Origin: CAYSZX01 sp964548875
Lineage (GTDB): Bacteria; Patescibacteriota; Minisyncoccia; Minisyncoccales; JANBVM01
Assembly: GCA_964548875.1 (NCBI GenBank)
Contig: CAZJSP010000012.1
Span: 1-16,159, forward strand
DNA length: 16,159 nt
Direction of reading: 5' to 3'
The notes beneath the pieces were generated by a model. The model saw nothing but the letters and a program-made list of their open reading frames with translations, had not been told where the DNA came from and did no database searches. A program made the translations under genes and the position numbers. Within the stretch, counting starts at the first letter, position 1; every line of letters starts with the position of its first letter. This document shows positions 14,537 through 16,159 of the stretch, piece after piece.

Positions 14537-15321
14537 AATTTTCAATTATTGGAACTGGTTTTATTATGCCTCGTCATGTTGAGGCTATTAATAATATTAA
14601 TGGAGAAATAGTTGATATTATTAATGATTTTAGAAGTTCTGAAGAATGGAGAGAAATAATTAAGAAACCAGAAGCTGATTGTATTGTTGTTTTAACTCCT
14701 AATGACTTACATTATGAAATGATTAAAGAGTCTATTAAATCAGGAAAGAAGGTTCTTTGTGAAAAACCCCTAACTATTAAATCAGAAGAAGTAAAAGAAT
14801 TAATGAGCTATTCTGATATTTATACTGTTTTACAGTTAAGACATCACCCTAAAGTTAAAATTTTAAAAAAAGAAATTTCTTCTGATCAAAATTATGAAAT
14901 TGAAATGGATGTTTCAGCTCATAGAGACCCTCCTTATTATGAATGTTGGAAAGGGCAAAAAGAAAGATCAGGAGGAGTATTGTTTAATTTAGGCATTCAT
15001 TATTTTGATTTATTACAATATTTATTTGGAATGCCGGAAGAAGTCAAAACTAGTAAGTTAAATGATAAAACAGGAGAAGGGATAATTAAAGGAAAGAATT
15101 ATAGTTGTCGATGGAGGGTAAGTACTGATGAACCAAGAGAAACTCAAAGAAGAGTTTTCAAAATTAATGGAGTTAATTATAATTTTTCTTCAAAAGATAA
15201 TTTATCTTATGAAAATTTACATAGATTTGTTTATGAGGATTTACTTAAAGGAAAAGGAATTACTCCTGAAGAAGCTTTAAAGGCAACTAAATTAATAGAA
15301 AGTCTTTATGAAAATTCATAA
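14533..15321 (+). CDS. wbpB: Gfo/Idh/MocA oxidoreductase, WbpB-like UDP-GlcNAcA 3-dehydrogenase
   Basis: This 262-residue protein has the N-terminal Rossmann fold IIGTGFIMPRHVEAI, the family EKP motif at 77-79 (LCEKPLTI), and GGVLFNLGIHYFDLLQYLFG from Gly147 with His156 and Asp159, the WlbA/WbpB-type substrate region. The enzyme would oxidise C3 of UDP-GlcNAc uronate to the 3-keto form for transamination by the WbpE-like enzyme. It is shorter than typical WbpB (about 315 residues): the segment after the first two strands is compressed (INDFRSSEEWREIIKKPEAD) and C-terminal elements are trimmed. The start overlaps the wbpA stop by 4 nt, and the end overlaps the acetyltransferase gene by 14 nt, a translationally coupled set. 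Confidence 0.85.
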   Translation: MKFSIIGTGFIMPRHVEAINNINGEIVDIINDFRSSEEWREIIKKPEADCIVVLTPNDLHYEMIKESIKSGKKVLCEKPLTIKSEEVKELMSYSDIYTVLQLRHHPKVKILKKEISSDQNYEIEMDVSAHRDPPYYECWKGQKERSGGVLFNLGIHYFDLLQYLFGMPEEVKTSKLNDKTGEGIIKGKNYSCRWRVSTDEPRETQRRVFKINGVNYNFSSKDNLSYENLHRFVYEDLLKGKGITPEEALKATKLIESLYENS

Positions 15322-15883
15322 AACCGTAGAAATTGAAGAAGGAGCTGTAATAGGAGAAGGAACTACTATTTGGAATAATTCTCAAGTTAAGAAAGGAGCT
15401 GTAATAGGAGAGAATTGTACTATTGGTCATAACTGCTTTATTGACAATGGGGCTAAGCTAGGTAAGAGAGTTAAATTAGAATCTAATATTGATGTTTGGG
15501 ATAAGGTTATTATTGAAGATTATGTTTTTGTTGGTCCTTCTGTAGTTTTTACTAATGATTTAAATCCAAGAGCTGAATATCCTAAAAAAGAATATTCAGA
15601 ATATGGAGAATGGAAATCTACTTTAATTAAAGAAGGAGCTACTATAGGAGCTAATGCTACTATTCTTTGTGGTATTGAAATAGGTAATTATGCTTTTATT
15701 GGAGCTGGAGCAGTAGTAACTAAAAATGTTCCTAATTATGGTTTAGTAATGGGTAATCCTGCTAAGATCCAAGGATGGATGTGTGAATGTGGGAATAAGA
15801 TTAAATTTAAAAATAATAAAGGTGTTTGTGAGGTTTGTGAAAAAGAATATTTAAAAGAAAAGGATAAGGTTAAATTAAAGTAA
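15308..15883 (+). CDS. wbpD: WbpD-like UDP-3-amino-GlcNAcA N-acetyltransferase with C-terminal Cys pairs
   Basis: This 191-residue left-handed beta-helix (hexapeptide repeat) acyltransferase shows repeats such as IEEGAVIGEGTTIW, KGAVIGENCTIGHN, then the conserved VGPSVVFTNDLNPRA (75-89) and GATIGANATILCGIEIG. The motif set and length match WbpD, which transfers acetyl from acetyl-CoA to the 3-amino group of UDP-GlcNAc3NA. The C-terminus after NPAKIQGW carries two cysteine pairs, C159-x-C161 and C174-x2-C177, resembling a small zinc ribbon that some members of this family have. It overlaps wbpB by 14 nt and touches wbpE through TAATG. Confidence 0.9.
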   Translation: MKIHKTVEIEEGAVIGEGTTIWNNSQVKKGAVIGENCTIGHNCFIDNGAKLGKRVKLESNIDVWDKVIIEDYVFVGPSVVFTNDLNPRAEYPKKEYSEYGEWKSTLIKEGATIGANATILCGIEIGNYAFIGAGAVVTKNVPNYGLVMGNPAKIQGWMCECGNKIKFKNNKGVCEVCEKEYLKEKDKVKLK

Positions 15884-16159
15884 TGGAATTTTTAAATTTA
15901 AAAAAACAATATAATTCTATTAAAGAAGAAATAAATGAATCTATTCAAAAGGTTTTAAATTCTGGTGTTTTTATTGGTGGGGAAGAGGTTAAAAAACTAG
16001 AAAAAGATATTGCTGATTTTTGCAATGTAAAATATGGTATTGGAGTTAATTCCGGAACTGATGCTTTGTTTTTATCTTTAAAAGCTTTAGGAGTTGGAGA
16101 AGGAGATGAGGTTATTACAACTTCTTTTACTTTTATTGCGACAGCTGAAGTAATAGTTA
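15883..16159 (+). CDS. wbpE: WbpE-like aminotransferase, 5' part (cut by window end)
   Basis: The ATG at 15883 shares its A with the TAA of wbpD (TAATG). The 92 visible codons begin MEFLNLKKQYNSIKEEINES and include SGVFIGGEEVKKLEKDIADF, then the DegT-family PLP region GVNSGTDALFLSLKALGVG and GDEVITTSFTFIATAE. Together these match the start of WbpE-type UDP-2-acetamido-2-deoxy-3-oxo-glucuronate aminotransferases. It would convert the 3-keto sugar from WbpB to the 3-amino sugar (with glutamate as usual donor), before WbpD acetylation. The catalytic Lys is beyond the window. The order A-B-D-E matches Pseudomonas O-antigen clusters. Confidence 0.88.
   Translation, partial: MEFLNLKKQYNSIKEEINESIQKVLNSGVFIGGEEVKKLEKDIADFCNVKYGIGVNSGTDALFLSLKALGVGEGDEVITTSFTFIATAEVIV

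Overview
The window looks like a scaffold from an AT-rich, compact bacterial genome of the Candidate Phyla Radiation (Patescibacteria), most likely Parcubacteria-like. The evidence is: A/T-dominated codon use; nearly all genes lacking a Shine-Dalgarno sequence; a secreted protein ending in a coiled coil plus a peptidoglycan-binding domain in the arrangement common in these genomes; a secreted protein built of repeated four-cysteine modules; and paired AbiEii-type nucleotidyltransferase genes. TGA is used as an ordinary stop (for example after 13194 and at 14534-14536), so the TGA=Gly code of some CPR lineages does not apply. The lineage call is inferred from remembered family patterns, not from a marker gene. 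A run of 100 N at 11983-12082 marks a scaffold gap.

Layout. (1) 1-819 is the 3' end of a large surface (S-layer-like) protein, closed by a strong terminator. (2) 941-5582 holds four consecutive plus-strand genes for exported or membrane proteins: a zinc metalloprotease with a C-terminal wall-binding domain, a DUF1460 amidase-like protein, a small membrane-anchored protein with three NPF motifs, and a seven-repeat cysteine-rich secreted protein. (3) 5583-6025 is mostly non-coding: a terminator, two tandem hairpins (one a 42-nt near-palindrome), and a tiny gene with the only consensus Shine-Dalgarno in the window, whose frame breaks at a shift-prone AAAA-TAA and continues in the -1 frame to a second terminator. 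(4) 6026-8796, minus strand, holds two back-to-back type IV toxin-antitoxin-like pairs: DUF6922-like + small AbiEii, and AbiEi + large AbiEii. They share a CATTTCAG/GAAATG promoter element. (5) 8950-10056, minus strand, is an isolated DegT-family aminotransferase with its own terminator. (6) 10116-12456 is a large protein of unknown function with a WCVA-type domain and a 21-residue leucine-rich repeat array, interrupted by the N gap. (7) 12481-16159 holds a YdcF/ElyC-like membrane protein followed by tightly overlapping wbpA-wbpB-wbpD-wbpE-like genes for a 2,3-diacetamido uronic acid nucleotide sugar; the last gene runs off the window.

How it fits together. The surface protein, secreted hydrolases, cysteine-repeat protein and surface-sugar genes all point to building and displaying an unusual cell surface, as expected for a small, probably host-attached cell. 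The toxin-antitoxin block looks like an accessory insert between these functions. No tRNA, rRNA, CRISPR array or insertion sequence was seen.
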